NCBI RefSeq assembly: GCF_000284515.1
Contig: NC_017668.1
Coordinates: 806,001-870,000 of the forward strand
Origin: Halobacillus halophilus DSM 2266
Lineage (GTDB): Bacteria; Bacillota; Bacilli; Bacillales; Halobacillaceae
Length of the DNA: 64,000 nt
Reading direction: 5' to 3'
Within the stretch, counting starts at the first letter, position 1; the number at the start of each line of letters is the position of its first letter. The notes below the pieces were generated by a model, which saw only the letters and a program-made list of their open reading frames with translations, did no database searches and had not been told where the DNA came from. Made by a program: the position numbers and the translations under genes. Positions 40,862 through 49,351 of the stretch are shown here, piece after piece.

Positions 40862-40921
40862 ATCAACACGAATCATTAACATAGCCTTTATTATAAGGCT
40901 ATGTTAATGATTCGTGTTGAT
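40862..40921. terminator. 27-bp perfect inverted repeat, probable terminator of the CPBP gene
   Basis: Bases 40862-40888 are perfectly complementary to 40895-40921 around the loop TATTAT. On the minus strand it is followed by TTTTAAG, so it could stop transcription of the protease gene (ends at 41000). It starts only 8 bp after repeat E and is far longer than most terminators. Confidence 0.65.
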
Positions 40922-40999
40922 AGATGTATAAAGAAAGGACCTGACAATAGGGGGGTTCTTTAGAATAATGACTTTGAGGTGATGGTATATGGAATCTAT

Positions 41000-41695
41000 C
41001 TACCATCTTGGAATAAACCATAAATCGAAATTCATAACTAAAGCGCTGTAGAGGTTCCATAACGAATGAAGAAGCAATCCAGGTATGATTGATTTAGTCC
41101 TGACGTATAGAATGCCAAGTAATAATCCGAAAACCCCTGCGGAAAAGGGAGAGAACGGATGGTTTACCGTAAAAATAAGCATTTGTAAAATAACAGCTAT
41201 CCAAGTGTTCACCCATTTACTGAAGAAAGCAATCAAGAATACTCTGTAAAAAAACTCTTCAATAATAGGGACTACCAAAACTCTTGCTATTACGTACAAT
41301 GTAAAACCCAGAATGGGATATTGAAAATGAGTGATGTATGGGATTTCCAAATTGTAAAATATACGCCAACTGTTAGAAATCAATATTTCATAATCATAGG
41401 TGATTTTCATAATTAGGTATTGAATAAGTAAGAATCCAATTATGTAGACCCAAGTCATTTTCAACGATAATGAAGTTAATACAAATGAATTTAGAAACAT
41501 TTTACGAATGACGGGAAATAATAAGGTTATCATCAGAGGAACGAGCGCGACGATTATTTCCTTTACATACGTGTTGTAATGAAACGCGGGTGAAGTATCG
41601 ATTCCTACTAATTCAGTTACTGTGTAAAAGGAAACCGCGGTCACTATGCAATACAAAAACATAAATAAGCTTTCTTTATCATTTAACCTTTCCAC
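41000..41695 (-). CDS. CPBP family intramembrane metalloprotease
   Basis: The start is GTG at 41695 with GGGGTGA upstream. The 231-residue protein has about seven membrane helices and the Abi/CAAX-protease motifs EEFFYR (near 142-147), FTVNH (near 172-176) and a final HSLWN (near 210-214), which together bind the metal. Family members cleave proteins inside membranes, and in Bacillota some serve bacteriocin immunity; no bacteriocin gene is nearby. Confidence 0.87.
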   Translation of the reverse strand: MERLNDKESLFMFLYCIVTAVSFYTVTELVGIDTSPAFHYNTYVKEIIVALVPLMITLLFPVIRKMFLNSFVLTSLSLKMTWVYIIGFLLIQYLIMKITYDYEILISNSWRIFYNLEIPYITHFQYPILGFTLYVIARVLVVPIIEEFFYRVFLIAFFSKWVNTWIAVILQMLIFTVNHPFSPFSAGVFGLLLGILYVRTKSIIPGLLLHSLWNLYSALVMNFDLWFIPRW

Positions 41696-41770
41696 ATTGT
41701 CACCCCATTACATTGTTATACGTGTTCGTACAACAAAGGTTTCATTAATATGGAAAAACACCTTCCCAAC

Positions 41771-41819
41771 TTATCTCAAAACTAAGTCTTCAACAATCCG
41801 GCCCGATAGTGGAAGAAGC
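41771..41819. repeat. Solo type 1 end of the dispersed repeat (F)
   Basis: TTATCTCAAAACTAAGTCTT followed by CAACAATCCGGCCCGATAGT is a clear right-hand type 1 terminal repeat, ending near AGAAGC, but no body or left end is attached. It lies between the protease promoter region and the symporter terminator. Confidence 0.75.
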
Positions 41820-41854
41820 GCCTATGACAAATCAACAGCGAAGTTTTACATATA

Positions 41855-41890
41855 AAAAAGCAGGCCGGCATAACTCCGGACCTGCTTTTT
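41855..41890 (-). terminator. Terminator of the symporter gene
   Basis: AAAAAGCAGG pairs with CCTGCTTTTT with an inner CCGG pair; T runs on both strands. Confidence 0.87.
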
Positions 41891-41892
41891 GT

Positions 41893-43281
41893 TTAATTGG
41901 TGTATTGTGCTTGTTTTTCCTGCTCGCGTTCTTTCTTCGCCACTTTAAGGAACTTGGTTGTTTCAGCCCCCACTACTCCCGATAGAAGCAGTAAGCCAAT
42001 TAAGTTTGGAAAGGCCATCAGCCCGTTCATCACGTCTGCAAACTTCCAAACCGTATCAAGCTGGGCGACGGCTCCGACAAATACGAATAATACAAATACA
42101 ATCTTGTATAATCCTAATCCTCGCTGGCCGGTTAGGTAGCCGAAACATTTCTCCCCATAATAGGACCAGCCTACAATAGTGGAGAAAGCAAAGAAAACTA
42201 AGCCGATCGTCACGATATAAGAACCAACATCACCTAGGAAGACACCGAACGAAGCGGTTGTAAGATCGGCTCCATCCAGCTGACCTTTGTACTGCCCGGC
42301 CATAACAATGGTCAATCCGGTCATCGTACATACAACGATAGTATCAATAAATACCTGGGTCATGGAAACTAGTGCCTGACGTCCGGCGTAATCTGTACGT
42401 GCTGCTGCGGCCGCAATAGGAGCCGATCCTAAACCGGCTTCATTGGAGAAAACTCCGCGCGCCACACCAAAACGAATGGCTGTTCCAAGAAGACCACCGC
42501 CAACCGCACTGCCGGTGAAAGCATCATTGAAAATCGTGCCGAAGGCTGGCAGTACCAGATTCAAGTTCATAACGATAATAATAAGAGCACCAACAATATA
42601 AAAAACAGCCATGATAGGAACAAAGAAAGCTGTTACTCTTCCGATACTGCGGATCCCACCTAATAGAACAAGTCCGGCAAAGAATAATAAAATGAGTCCA
42701 GTTACCCAATGGGGCACGCTGAAGCTTGTTTCCATCACATCAGATACCGAGTTCGATTGAACCATGTTGCCAATTCCAAAAGCAGCTACGGCTCCAAATA
42801 TGGCGAATAAGACCCCCAGAGGTTTCCCGAGCCATTTCGTTTTCAGTCCTCTGGACAAGTAATACATGGGTCCGCCTGCCATGTTTCCATTTTGGTCGGT
42901 AATCCGGTATTTAACGGCGAGAACGGCTTCGGCATATTTAGTAGCCATCCCGAACACGGCGGTAATCCACATCCAGAACACTGCTCCAGGTCCACCGAGG
43001 AACACGGCTGTTGCTACCCCTGCGATGTTACCAGTCCCAATTGTCGCGGCAAGTGCCGTGGTTAATGCCTGGTAATGAGAAATGTCTCCTTTTTCATTTT
43101 TCTTTTCCTTAGCTGGTTTAAAAGCCAGCTTTAAAGCGTAAGGAAGAGTCTTAAATTGCAGAAACCCTAGCCTTAGAGTTAAGTATACACCGGTACCAAC
43201 CAACAGAATTAATAAAACTGGTCCCCATACAATCGCGCTTGCTGCATCAAAAAAGTTGTATAATACTCCTTGTTCCTCCAT
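41893..43281 (-). CDS. Sodium:alanine/glycine symporter (AGCS family)
   Basis: The 462-residue membrane protein has about 10-12 helices and the AGCS signatures 'GTGNIAGVATAVFLGGPGAVFWMW' in outline (about 82-104), 'KYAEAVLAVKYR', 'GGPMYYL' and 'FSNEAGLGSAPIAAAAA'. It imports alanine or glycine with Na+, fitting a salt-loving host. AAGGGGG before the ATG. Monocistronic. Confidence 0.92.
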   Translation of the reverse strand: MEEQGVLYNFFDAASAIVWGPVLLILLVGTGVYLTLRLGFLQFKTLPYALKLAFKPAKEKKNEKGDISHYQALTTALAATIGTGNIAGVATAVFLGGPGAVFWMWITAVFGMATKYAEAVLAVKYRITDQNGNMAGGPMYYLSRGLKTKWLGKPLGVLFAIFGAVAAFGIGNMVQSNSVSDVMETSFSVPHWVTGLILLFFAGLVLLGGIRSIGRVTAFFVPIMAVFYIVGALIIIVMNLNLVLPAFGTIFNDAFTGSAVGGGLLGTAIRFGVARGVFSNEAGLGSAPIAAAAARTDYAGRQALVSMTQVFIDTIVVCTMTGLTIVMAGQYKGQLDGADLTTASFGVFLGDVGSYIVTIGLVFFAFSTIVGWSYYGEKCFGYLTGQRGLGLYKIVFVLFVFVGAVAQLDTVWKFADVMNGLMAFPNLIGLLLLSGVVGAETTKFLKVAKKEREQEKQAQYTN

Positions 43282-43386
43282 GAATATCCCCCTTCAATTT
43301 TTAGCAAATTATGTCTATATATAAAATATTCCGAAAATTATGTATAAAAGTCAAGGAATTTTCAAATTTAGGGGGGATAAATCTTG

Positions 43387-43411
43387 GTTTACAATCACAA
43401 CTTGGGGGAAA
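43387..43411 (+). promoter_or_regulatory. Possible sigma-B promoter of yfkJ-yfkI-yfkH
   Basis: GTTTAC (43387-43392), 13 bp, then GGGAAA (43406-43411) resembles the general-stress promoter. The B. subtilis yfkJIH operon is sigma-B controlled, which supports the reading. Confidence 0.35.
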
Positions 43412-43502
43412 TTATCCACTATAGTTGTCGATTTAATGCAGGAATTGAACAGGATTCATAGAAATTATTAAACATGAAATACTATACTTGGGGGCTTTGG
43501 AA

Positions 43503-43967
43503 ATGATCCGTGTACTTTTTGTTTGTTTAGGCAATATATGCCGATCTCCTATGGCTGAAGCCATATTTAAAGACTTAGTTAAAAAGGAAGGACTGGAAAA
43601 AGAAATTTCAGTTGATTCCGCCGGGATAGGTCACTGGCATGAAGGCTCCATTCCTCATGAAGGGACAAGAGCTATCTTAGACGAGCATTCAATTTCCTAT
43701 GAAGGAATGAGAGCTCGACAAGTTGCAGAAGCGGACTGGGACGATTATGATTATCTTATTGCTATGGACAGTAAAAACATTCAGGATCTTCATTCTATCC
43801 GCGAGAAAAATGGAGTGACCATAGCTAAATTGTTGGATTATACATCTCACGAAGAAGCAGATGTGCCGGATCCTTATTTTACCGGTAATTTCCAATATGT
43901 GTACGAACTGGTGAGTGAAGGTTGCTCCCGCTTACTTGAACAAATAAAAAAAGATAACCAATTATAA
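43503..43967 (+). CDS. yfkJ: Low-molecular-weight protein-tyrosine phosphatase
   Basis: The ATG at 43503 (MIRVLFVCLGNICRSP) is chosen because family members begin here; a few codons upstream are in frame but the ribosome site GGGGG is weak either way. The P-loop CLGNICRS (8-15) and the general-acid Asp in 'VPDPYF' (near 121) are present in the 154-residue protein. It removes phosphate from phosphotyrosine, in B. subtilis linked to ethanol stress resistance. First gene of a three-gene operon of the same order as yfkJ-I-H. Confidence 0.9.
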   Translation: MIRVLFVCLGNICRSPMAEAIFKDLVKKEGLEKEISVDSAGIGHWHEGSIPHEGTRAILDEHSISYEGMRARQVAEADWDDYDYLIAMDSKNIQDLHSIREKNGVTIAKLLDYTSHEEADVPDPYFTGNFQYVYELVSEGCSRLLEQIKKDNQL

Positions 43968-43979
43968 GGAGGAGTCGTT

Positions 43980-44309
43980 ATGGGACAGCAAAAGTTATGG
44001 AAAGGTGTATGGATCGGAGCTTTGGTCGGTGGAGCTCTTGTACTAATTGACAAGGATACAAGGCAGTACGTAGGTGTGAGATCACGAGAAGCCGGCACGA
44101 AGTATAAGGGTTACGTGACCAATCCATCAGACGCTATCCATTCGGTAAGGGTAAATTATGAACAATTTTCTAAACGGGTAAGCAAAGGATTAGAAGATTT
44201 AATTGAAATATTGAATAAAGCAGAGGACATACTGAATAGAGTAGGAGAGATCAATCAAGAAGTTGAACAGCAATTGAAAGCAGTAGATGATCCAAAAGAA
44301 GCTTCTTAA
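43980..44309 (+). CDS. yfkI: YtxH-like stress protein
   Basis: The 109-residue protein has a short hydrophobic N-terminus 'LWKGVWIGALVGGALVLIDKDTR' typical of YtxH-domain general stress proteins, followed by a long amphipathic helix (about 60-100). AAGGAGG lies 8 nt before the ATG. It sits between the phosphatase and YihY genes as in B. subtilis. Function unknown. Confidence 0.8.
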   Translation: MGQQKLWKGVWIGALVGGALVLIDKDTRQYVGVRSREAGTKYKGYVTNPSDAIHSVRVNYEQFSKRVSKGLEDLIEILNKAEDILNRVGEINQEVEQQLKAVDDPKEAS

Positions 44310-44328
44310 GTTAGGGTGATGGAAAATC

Positions 44329-45159
44329 ATGAATAGCGTTTTAACATTTGGAAAAGAGCTGCTGACCCGTTTTAGAGATGATGATGTTGCGGGGCTGGCA
44401 GCTCAGCTTGCTTACTTTTTCCTGTTATCATTATTCCCATTTATGATTTTCCTGCTTACGTTGCTTGGTTATTTAAATATTGATGAAGAACGTGTTCTCG
44501 CTATAATTAGTACTTACGCTCCTCCTGAAACCTTTGACCTGATTACAGAAAATGTGACTTCCCTGTTGAAGAGCGGTAGCGGAAGTCTCTTATCTGTAGG
44601 TATCCTCGGTACATTGTGGGCAGCCTCTGTCGGTGTGAGTGCCATCATACGTGCTTTTAACCGCGCCCATAATGTAGAAGAAAACCGGCCTTTTCTTGTA
44701 ACAAGGTTTATAGCGATTATTTTAACTATTGCTATGGTTCTCGTTATTTGTATTGCCTTTTTATTGCCGGTTCTTGGACATACGGCCGGAGTTTTCATCT
44801 TTTCTACTTTTGGCTTATCAGAAAGCTTTATTGAGGCCTGGGGAATGCTTCGATGGGCCATTTCGTCTATCATCTTTTTCATTGTATTATCCTTTTTATA
44901 TGTAACCGCTCCAAGTCTCCGTTTGAAATACAGGGACGCAGTGGCCGGTGCCGTTTTTGCAACTGTCGGGTGGCAGCTGGTTTCCTTACTGTTTTCCTTT
45001 TATGTAAGCAGTCTGGGGAACTTTTCAGCTGCTTATGGAAGTTTGGGCGGGGTCATTGTCTTAATGATCTGGTTTTACCTGTCCGGCATCGTCATTATTT
45101 TAGGCGGCGAAATCAATGCTATCTTCCGCCGGCGTCGAAGAGATAAGAAATATTCCTAA
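44329..45159 (+). CDS. yfkH: YihY/BrkB family inner membrane protein
   Basis: The 276-residue protein has six membrane segments and the family's 'DVAGLAAQLAYFFLLSLFPFMIFLL' start in outline (about 18-42), 'LLSVGILGTLWAASVGVSAI', and 'YGSLGGVIVLMIWFYLSGIVIILGGEINA' near the end. Function is unsettled (once confused with RNase BN). Third gene of the yfkJIH operon. Confidence 0.9.
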   Translation: MNSVLTFGKELLTRFRDDDVAGLAAQLAYFFLLSLFPFMIFLLTLLGYLNIDEERVLAIISTYAPPETFDLITENVTSLLKSGSGSLLSVGILGTLWAASVGVSAIIRAFNRAHNVEENRPFLVTRFIAIILTIAMVLVICIAFLLPVLGHTAGVFIFSTFGLSESFIEAWGMLRWAISSIIFFIVLSFLYVTAPSLRLKYRDAVAGAVFATVGWQLVSLLFSFYVSSLGNFSAAYGSLGGVIVLMIWFYLSGIVIILGGEINAIFRRRRRDKKYS

Positions 45160-45171
45160 ACCAAAATAAAA

Positions 45172-45216
45172 AAACAAACATTCCCGGACCCATAGGTGAG
45201 CCGGGAATGTTTGTTT
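45172..45216. terminator. Bidirectional terminator between yfkH and the metal ATPase
   Basis: A perfect 16-bp stem AAACAAACATTCCCGG with CCGGGAATGTTTGTTT, loop ACCCATAGGTGAG; it touches the ATPase stop codon. Confidence 0.88.
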
Positions 45217-47128
45217 ATTTTAATAAACGCAGACCATTTAGAATAACTAAAATGGTACTTCCTTCGTGTCCAACTACACCAAGGGGAAGGTCAATAACCT
45301 GAAGGAAATTGCTGATAATCAGCAGCATGATTATGGTTATGGAGAAGACCACATTCTGCTTAATAATGCGATTCATGCGTGAAGACAATTTTCTTGCCTG
45401 GGAAATCCGTGAAAGGTCGTTTTTTATTAAAACAACATCCGACGTTTCAAGAGCTACATCCGTGCCTCCTCCCATAGCCACACCCACGTTTGCTGTAGCA
45501 AGGGCTGGAGCATCATTAATTCCGTCGCCTACCATAGCTACCTGCGTGAAGTGAGCTTTTAGTTTTTTAATTTCATCTACTTTTTTCTCAGGGAGCAGTT
45601 CGGCAATATAGTGGTCGACTCCGGCTTCTGACGCAATAGCTTGAGCAGTGGCTGAGTTATCCCCTGTCAGCATAATGGTATAAACACCTTGTTTCTTTAA
45701 TTCTTCTATCGCCTTTTTTGTATCCTCTCTAACTGTATCCTTCATAGCAAAAACAGCTGCAATTTCGTTATTCTTTTTTACAAAAATAACGGTTTTACCT
45801 TGTTTCGCTAATGTTTTAGCAATCCCATTCTGAAATAGATAGGCTTCCTCTTTTCCTACAAATTCAGGTTTTCCTACTTTCCATTCATTTCCTTCATGAA
45901 ACGCTTTTACACCGTTTCCGCTTATATCCTGCATGTGTTCCACCGAGCTTAAAGGCACTTCCTCCTGTGAAGCATACCGGACGATAGCCTGGGCAATAGG
46001 GTGGTTCGATTCCTGTTCGATGGAAGCTGCAATAGAAAGGATCATCTCTTTATTTTCTTCTTCTGCATATAACGCATCGGTTACCTCAGGTGTTCCATTC
46101 GTCAACGTTCCTGTCTTATCAAACGCAATCGCATTCAGATGAGCCAGGTTCTCCAGATGTACACCGCCTTTAAAAAGCAGCCCGTGACGTGCGCCGTTTG
46201 AAATGGCGGACAATGTAGCCGGCATTATGGAAGCTACTAAAGCGCAGGGAGAGGCCACTACAAGCAGGATCATGGCTCTGTAAATCGTATCCATCCAGCT
46301 CCAGCCAAATAAAAAATGGGGCAGGAATAACATTACCGCGACTACACCAAGTACAATTTTCACATAAGTACTTTCAAAACGCTCAATAAAAAGCTGAGAA
46401 GGGGATTTCTCGCTTTGTGCGGATTGAACCATGAGTATAATTTTCTGGAATAGCGTGTCTGTTGATTTCTTGGTTACTTCAACAGTTAAACTCCCATTTA
46501 AATTAACGGTGCCTGCGAATACTTCTTTATCAATGCCCTTTGTTACAGGGAGCGACTCTCCAGTGATGGCACTTTCATTTATCGCACTTGAGCCTTTAAT
46601 GATCGTTCCATCAGCCGGGATGCGTTCACCTGGTTTTATTAAAATACGATCGTTCACGTAGAGATCGGTTACGGATACGACTTCGTATCCCTCTTCCGTC
46701 ACCTTCAGGGCTACTTCGGGCTGCAGATCCATTAAGGAAGAGATTTCTTTCTGGCTTTTATTTAACGTGTACGTTTCGAGGGCTCCACTTAACGCAAAGA
46801 TGAAAATGAGAATGGCTCCTTCTGTCCAATAGCCGATAGCAGCAGAACCAATGGCAGCTAAAATCATGAGCAGTTCAACGTTTAGTTCTTTTTCATGTAT
46901 GGTGTCTTCGAGTCCTTCTTTGGCTTTAGCAAATCCGCCGATCACGAAAGCAGCGAGATGAAGAAAAACAAAAACACTTTCAGAAATGGAACTGGATAAC
47001 AGCCACGCGGTTAAGACTAGGACTCCGCTTAGTAATGCGGCCAGCAGCTCTGCGTGTGTTTTCATGAATTTCCAAGATGGGCGAATGAAATGGCTCTGGA
47101 TAGGAAATGAGCTGGATTCAGAGGACAT
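45215..47128 (-). CDS. P1B-4 type metal efflux ATPase, PfeT/ZosA-like
   Basis: The ATG giving MSSESSSFPIQ is chosen because AAGGAG lies 9 nt upstream; a longer frame runs into the Fur box. The 637-residue P-type ATPase has no N-terminal metal-binding domain. It carries SPC (about 293-295) in the sixth helix and HEGST (about 620) near the end, the P1B-4 signatures, plus DKTGT (Asp about 337), TGES and GDGINDAPAL. In B. subtilis the P1B-4 ATPase PfeT (formerly ZosA) exports ferrous iron under Fur and PerR control. Putative boxes for both lie upstream here, so Fe2+ efflux is the best guess; Zn or Co remain possible. Confidence 0.87.
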   Translation of the reverse strand: MSSESSSFPIQSHFIRPSWKFMKTHAELLAALLSGVLVLTAWLLSSSISESVFVFLHLAAFVIGGFAKAKEGLEDTIHEKELNVELLMILAAIGSAAIGYWTEGAILIFIFALSGALETYTLNKSQKEISSLMDLQPEVALKVTEEGYEVVSVTDLYVNDRILIKPGERIPADGTIIKGSSAINESAITGESLPVTKGIDKEVFAGTVNLNGSLTVEVTKKSTDTLFQKIILMVQSAQSEKSPSQLFIERFESTYVKIVLGVVAVMLFLPHFLFGWSWMDTIYRAMILLVVASPCALVASIMPATLSAISNGARHGLLFKGGVHLENLAHLNAIAFDKTGTLTNGTPEVTDALYAEEENKEMILSIAASIEQESNHPIAQAIVRYASQEEVPLSSVEHMQDISGNGVKAFHEGNEWKVGKPEFVGKEEAYLFQNGIAKTLAKQGKTVIFVKKNNEIAAVFAMKDTVREDTKKAIEELKKQGVYTIMLTGDNSATAQAIASEAGVDHYIAELLPEKKVDEIKKLKAHFTQVAMVGDGINDAPALATANVGVAMGGGTDVALETSDVVLIKNDLSRISQARKLSSRMNRIIKQNVVFSITIIMLLIISNFLQVIDLPLGVVGHEGSTILVILNGLRLLK

Positions 47129-47151
47129 AATTCTCAACTCCTTAATATAAT

Positions 47152-47166
47152 TGATAACGATTATCA
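47152..47166. promoter_or_regulatory. Fur box upstream of the metal ATPase
   Basis: TGATAACGATTATCA is a 7-1-7 inverted repeat one change away from the Bacillus Fur core TGATAATNATTATCA. It ends 24 bp before the ATPase start codon. Confidence 0.75.
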
Positions 47167-47216
47167 TAAACAACTAGTTGCAAAACAGGATTTCTTAGAA
47201 TTATAAGCATTTTAAA

Positions 47217-47231
47217 TTAAAATAATTATAA
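47217..47231. promoter_or_regulatory. Possible PerR box upstream of the metal ATPase
   Basis: Read on the minus strand, TTATAATTATTTTAA differs from the PerR 7-1-7 consensus TTATAATNATTATAA at one base. It is about 90 bp before the ATPase start, in a very AT-rich stretch, so chance is not excluded. Confidence 0.45.
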
Positions 47232-47404
47232 TCTGATATATATTATTAATATACCACTAAATCGTGCGTAGTCAAGTGCAGAACAAGCACTATTTTTTGA
47301 CAATGTAGGAAATCAATAACCGAGCAAGCTGGTTGATATTAAGGCACATGTATTGCTATATTTAATAGGTGCGTAAACAATTTTAGAAAGGTGGATATCC
47401 ACAA

Positions 47405-48292
47405 ATGCGTAAAGGACTATTAACTATACTTATGCTTACGCTTTCTGTGCTACTTGCCGCTTGTGGCTCAAGTGGAAATGAGAACAGTGAAAGCAGTGAA
47501 GATAACAACTCCAGCCAGGAAGCCTCTGGAGAAAAATGGAGCGAGATCAAAGAAGAAGGAAAAATGGTAGTCGGTACAGCAGGAACATTATTTCCGGCCT
47601 CTTACTATCCGGAAGGTTCAGACGAACTGACGGGCTATGATATTGAAATTATGCGTGAGGTAGCGAAACGGCTGGATCTTGAGCTTTCATTTAAAGAATA
47701 CGGGGTAGATGCGCTATTATCCTCCATTAATAGTGGTCGCGTGGACATGGTTATTAACGATTTCCAGCCGACAGAGGATCGTAAAGAGAAATTCGCATTC
47801 AGTGAACCTTATAAGTATTCTTATTCTACAATGGTCGTCCGTGAATCTGATCTTTCTGGAATTGAAACACTGGATGATTTGGAAGGTAAGCTGCACGGCG
47901 GAGGAGCTACCACGGTGTACTCTGATATTGCCAAGCATTTTGGTGCAGAAACTAAAAGTTACGGAAATGTGGCCAATGATGTGTACCTTCGTGATGTAGC
48001 GAATGGTCGTACAGATTTCATCATTAACGATTATTACTTGCAGACGCTGGCCTTAAAAGCTCTTCCAGAGATTGAAGTACAGCTGCATCCTGATCTTCAG
48101 TTCCACCCAACTACTTCAGCGATCGTGATGCCTAAAGACGCTCAGACGCTGAAAGAGAAAGTTGATGCCACGCTTCAAGAGATGAGAGAAGACGGTACGC
48201 TTACTGAAATTTCAAAAGAATTCTTCGGAGGGAAGGATGCTTCCAAGAAACCTGAAAAAGATGTCCGTGAGCTTGAAGGCATCGACTTGTAA
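47405..48292 (+). CDS. Amino-acid ABC transporter substrate-binding lipoprotein
   Basis: The 295-residue protein has a lipoprotein signal with lipobox LLAAC (Cys20) and a linker rich in Ser, Asn and Glu, then a family 3 solute-binding domain: 'MVVGTAGTLFPASYY', 'GYDIEIMREVAKRLDLELSFKEYGVDALLSSINSGRVDMV' in outline. It would bind a polar amino acid such as cystine, glutamine or arginine. GAAAGGTGG lies before the ATG. The permease follows 9 bp later. Confidence 0.9.
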   Translation: MRKGLLTILMLTLSVLLAACGSSGNENSESSEDNNSSQEASGEKWSEIKEEGKMVVGTAGTLFPASYYPEGSDELTGYDIEIMREVAKRLDLELSFKEYGVDALLSSINSGRVDMVINDFQPTEDRKEKFAFSEPYKYSYSTMVVRESDLSGIETLDDLEGKLHGGGATTVYSDIAKHFGAETKSYGNVANDVYLRDVANGRTDFIINDYYLQTLALKALPEIEVQLHPDLQFHPTTSAIVMPKDAQTLKEKVDATLQEMREDGTLTEISKEFFGGKDASKKPEKDVRELEGIDL

Positions 48293-48301
48293 GGGTTTAT
48301 T

Positions 48302-48994
48302 ATGTTAGGCATTCAAATTGATGAGGTTAAATTAGACCAGCTTTTTGATACGGAAGCCGCCTGGAACAATCTTCCCTTCATTTTAGAAGGGGTCCCGCTC
48401 ACTCTGCTTATTTCAGTGATAGGCATGGCCATAGGGCTGGTTATTGGTTTTTTTCTCGCTCTTGCCAGGGGAGCGGATCGGATCTGGTTTAGATGGCCTG
48501 CCCGCTTATATATCTCATTTATGCGTGGGACGCCTATTCTCGTTTACTTATTTGTGTTGTATTATGGATTTCCGCTTATTGGTATTGAGTTTTCTGCCAT
48601 TATGGCCGCTATTATAGGTTTTGGTACAAACAGTGCTGCTTATATTGCAGAAATCAACCGTTCTTCCTTAAATAGTGTTTCTTACGGGCAATGGGAATCC
48701 GCCAGGGCGCTAGGTTTCTCCTATTGGAAGACCATCCGGCGGATCATTATGCCTCAGGCGACCAGAATTGCTATTCCGCCCCTTGGTAACGTATTTCTGG
48801 ATCTATTGAAAGCGACGTCGCTTGCAGCTATGATTTCTGTACCGGAAATCTTAAATAAAGCTCAAATTGCGGCAGGACGGACGATTGATTCGTTAACGAT
48901 GTATATCACCGCGGCTTTAGTTTACTGGCCGCTGACGATGCTGTTTTCTGCTTTACAGGATTATTTGGAAAAGCGATACAACAGACACTTATAG
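48302..48994 (+). CDS. Amino-acid ABC transporter permease (HisM family)
   Basis: The 230-residue protein has five membrane helices and the HisMQ signatures 'YISFMRGTPILVYLFVLYYG' (about 75-94) and the EAA-loop 'ESARALGFSYWKTIRRIIMPQA' (about 140-161). It forms the channel of the importer begun by the upstream lipoprotein. No ATPase gene follows; a terminator comes next. Confidence 0.9.
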   Translation: MLGIQIDEVKLDQLFDTEAAWNNLPFILEGVPLTLLISVIGMAIGLVIGFFLALARGADRIWFRWPARLYISFMRGTPILVYLFVLYYGFPLIGIEFSAIMAAIIGFGTNSAAYIAEINRSSLNSVSYGQWESARALGFSYWKTIRRIIMPQATRIAIPPLGNVFLDLLKATSLAAMISVPEILNKAQIAAGRTIDSLTMYITAALVYWPLTMLFSALQDYLEKRYNRHL

Positions 48995-49001
48995 TTCCTA
49001 C

Positions 49002-49038
49002 AAACCGCCGGAAGAAACATTTCTCTGGCGGTTTTATT
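49002..49038 (+). terminator. Terminator of the amino-acid importer operon
   Basis: AAACCGCC pairs with GGCGGTTT and is followed by TATTATT. The remaining 49039-49235 gap shows no gene. Confidence 0.8.
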
Positions 49039-49235
49039 ATTGCAGAACCGTCCCAGTGCTTTTGGATCGCGTAATAGGAGAACCGGGCTGAACTCGTCCT
49101 ATCACGATTCATTACAAAGGTAAGTAAAAAAGAAAGTTTATACACCAATCACCACCACTGAGATAATTGGGCTTACTAATAGATAAGTGTTGCGTGAAAA
49201 GCTGTATTGTTTTATGATGAAAATTGCGATTTAAA

Positions 49236-49331
49236 TCGTAACCATTATGAATTAGGTGTTTGGAAAGGGTTTTGCCCTCTCATTTACTTACAGCACCGTC
49301 TCTTATATAATTTAAATCGTAATCATTAGTA
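49236..49331 (+). promoter_or_regulatory. Promoter of znuC-znuB-zur with two Zur boxes
   Basis: TTTACT (49283-49288) and TATAAT (49306-49311) are 17 bp apart. One Zur-type 7-1-7 repeat, TCGTAATCATTAGTA, covers the transcription start (49317-49331); another, TCGTAACCATTATGA, lies upstream (49236-49250). Both resemble TCGTAATNATTACGA. The third gene of the operon is zur, so zinc-dependent self-repression is expected. Confidence 0.8.
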
Positions 49332-49351
49332 TTTTTTTGAGAGGGATTAAT

